7,011 bases of DNA from CBDTTM01 sp965363355 (GTDB lineage: Bacteria; Bacillota; Negativicutes; Selenomonadales; Selenomonadaceae), in NCBI GenBank assembly GCA_965363355.1, contig CBDTTM010000133.1, positions 1 to 7,011 of the forward strand. Reading direction: 5' to 3'. Shown here in pieces: positions 6,059-7,011 of the stretch (positions are counted from its first letter, which is position 1; every line of letters begins with the position of its first letter). A program made the translations under genes and the position numbers. The notes beneath the pieces were generated by a model. It had not been told where the DNA came from. It worked only from the letters and a program-made list of their open reading frames with translations, and searched no databases.

Positions 6059-6090
6059 AAAAGGACAAAGCAACGCTTGCTGCTTTGCCC
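6057..6090 (-). terminator. Rho-independent terminator after hfq
   Basis: On the minus strand GGGCAAAGCAGC pairs with GTTGCTTTGTCC across the loop AAGC, a 12-bp stem with two G-U pairs, followed directly by six T (6057-6062). It starts about 24 nt after the hfq stop codon and separates the miaA-hfq unit from dut-rarA. Confidence 0.88.
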
Positions 6091-6114
6091 TCTAAAATCA
6101 AATACCAGCCCTGC

Positions 6115-6372
6115 TTATTGTTCTTTGACATCTTCCTTTTTCTCGGCTTCATAGCCTCCGGTAAGCGGCCGAACTGGCATAATCGTCGAAATTGCATGTT
6201 TATAGACCATCTGTTGCTTTCCACTGTTATCAAGAATCACCGTAAAATTGTCGAAACCTTTCACATAACCCTTGATTTGAAAACCATTTACCAGATGTAT
6301 CACAACAGATATATTTTCTTTACGCACCTGATTCAAAAAACTGTCTTGCAAATTAATAATTTTTGTCGGCAT
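6115..6372 (-). CDS. hfq: RNA-binding protein Hfq (Sm-like hexamer)
   Basis: Sm-fold protein that forms a homohexameric ring binding U-rich and A-rich RNA; in many bacteria it promotes small RNA-mRNA pairing. It has 85 residues. INLQDSFLN (6-14) contains the conserved Gln and Asp of the first helix and proximal rim, NGFQIKGYVKGFDNFTVIL (29-47) forms Sm1, and YKHAIST (57-63) is the Sm2 signature with the K-H uridine-binding pair. The tail after about residue 70 is short, charged and probably disordered, as is common outside Proteobacteria. The ATG at 6372 has AAGGGGG (6381-6387) 8 nt upstream, with a seven-T run between. It follows miaA after 50 nt, the widely conserved miaA-hfq arrangement, and ends at an intrinsic terminator. 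How much it contributes to sRNA regulation here is unknown. Confidence 0.97.
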   Translation of the reverse strand: MPTKIINLQDSFLNQVRKENISVVIHLVNGFQIKGYVKGFDNFTVILDNSGKQQMVYKHAISTIMPVRPLTGGYEAEKKEDVKEQ

Positions 6373-6422
6373 AAAAAAAGCCCCCTTACAGCCCTCATTT
6401 TCGGTTCCTATTGGAATTACTT

Positions 6423-7011
6423 CTACTTTATTGCAAAATTTCCTGCTACATCTTTGTAAACAGTCTGTAATAATTCTTCTTCGCTCATCTGTTCGACATC
6501 ATACCAATGGATGTAGGGCATCTTTCTATACCAAGTCAATTGTCGTTTAGCAAAATGCCGAGTCGATTTTTGGATGAGCTCTTTAGCTTCTAGTAAAGAT
6601 ATCTCTCCCGCAAGGTATGCGGCAACTTCTTTATAACCAATTCCCTGCATAGCTTGACTTCTTTTATCTAAACCAGTTTGTAAAAGAGCCTCCACTTCCG
6701 CAATCAAGCCCGCCTCAAACATCTTTTCTACCCGCATATTGATTCTTTCATACAAATGCGCCCGGTCACGATTCAAACCAATCGCATAGACATCATATGC
6801 CAATTCACCGGCGACAGCCTGTTTTTCTTGTGATATCGTCTCGCCGCCCACATGATAGACTTCAAGCGCCCGGATGACACGACGAAAATCATTGACATGC
6901 AATCGCTCTGCCGCTATTGGGTCGATTTTCTCCAGCAAAGCATGTACGTGCTGCTTCCCTTTTTCTTCAGCGAGCAACTCAAGGGACTGGCGATATACCT
7001 CATCACCAGGC
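6423..7011 (-). CDS. miaA: tRNA dimethylallyltransferase MiaA, partial: N-terminal part lies beyond the right edge
   Basis: Transfers a dimethylallyl group from dimethylallyl diphosphate to N6 of A37 in tRNAs reading codons that start with U, the first step towards ms2i6A. Only the C-terminal 195 residues and the TAG stop are inside the window. The reading frame stays open to the edge, beginning PGDEVYRQSLELLAEEKG; a TTG at 6975-6977 is internal and not a start. Visible conserved parts are DPIAAERLHVNDFRRVIRAL, the MQGIGYKEV motif, and the tRNA-contacting STRHFAKRQLTWYRK segment. The P-loop and catalytic residues of the N-terminal half cannot be assessed. It precedes hfq by 50 nt with no terminator between, so the two are probably co-transcribed. 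Confidence 0.95.
   Translation of the reverse strand, partial: PGDEVYRQSLELLAEEKGKQHVHALLEKIDPIAAERLHVNDFRRVIRALEVYHVGGETISQEKQAVAGELAYDVYAIGLNRDRAHLYERINMRVEKMFEAGLIAEVEALLQTGLDKRSQAMQGIGYKEVAAYLAGEISLLEAKELIQKSTRHFAKRQLTWYRKMPYIHWYDVEQMSEEELLQTVYKDVAGNFAIK

Noticed and set aside
6373..6404. GGGCTGTAAGGGGGC followed by seven T before hfq as a terminator between miaA and hfq
   Set aside because: The G-rich stretch has no complementary C-rich arm, so no stem forms. It serves as the hfq ribosome binding site and spacer.
6405..6416. TTCC-N4-GGAA inverted repeat between miaA and hfq
   Set aside because: Arms of only 4 bp with no promoter nearby; likely chance.
1..7011. A previously undescribed defence, mobile or biosynthetic system
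   Set aside because: All seven genes belong to well-known housekeeping families, spacing is tight, and there are no repeats arrays, integrase genes, insertion sequences or unidentified ORFs on either strand.

Overview
The window is a compact, essentially one-directional stretch of bacterial housekeeping DNA. All seven genes lie on the minus strand, so transcription runs from position 7011 towards position 1. The gene set and order (miaA, hfq, dut, rarA, an Rrf2/IscR-type regulator, mnmA, alaS) are typical of Firmicutes in the broad sense. The protein sequences read like those of the anaerobic Negativicutes/Clostridia: the alanyl-tRNA synthetase has the Cys-rich insertion seen in these groups, and the regulator has IscR-like cysteines. 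By eye the base composition is moderate, with AT-rich intergenic gaps. I cannot name a genus.

Layout in transcription order. (1) The 3' part of miaA (tRNA dimethylallyltransferase) enters from the right edge and is followed after 50 nt by hfq. This pair ends at a clear intrinsic terminator (6057-6090). (2) dut (dUTPase) and rarA (AAA+ replication/recombination factor) form a tight pair with a 3-nt gap, and the rarA ribosome binding site lies inside the end of dut. Just upstream of dut is a perfect GAAC-N4-GTTC palindrome, the core of the Gram-positive LexA/DinR SOS box. (3) A strong sigma-70-type promoter (TTGACA-17-TATATT) starts a unit with the Rrf2/IscR-like regulator and then mnmA (tRNA 2-thiouridylase). 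An IscR type-1-like sequence sits at the predicted start of transcription. (4) alaS has its own near-consensus promoter (TTGACT-17-TATAAT), a short leader and a TTG start. It runs off the left edge after 789 codons.

Functionally, three genes (miaA, mnmA, alaS) act on tRNA, Hfq on RNA, and dut/rarA on nucleotide pool hygiene and replication-fork integrity. The regulator next to mnmA suggests a link between iron-sulfur/cysteine status and tRNA thiolation. The cysteine desulfurase gene that commonly lies between these two in Firmicutes is absent here.

I see no mobile element, CRISPR array, rRNA, tRNA or evident novel system. The points most worth a second look are the putative SOS box in front of dut-rarA and the putative autoregulatory site of the Rrf2 regulator. 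No stretch longer than about 170 bases lacks a gene.
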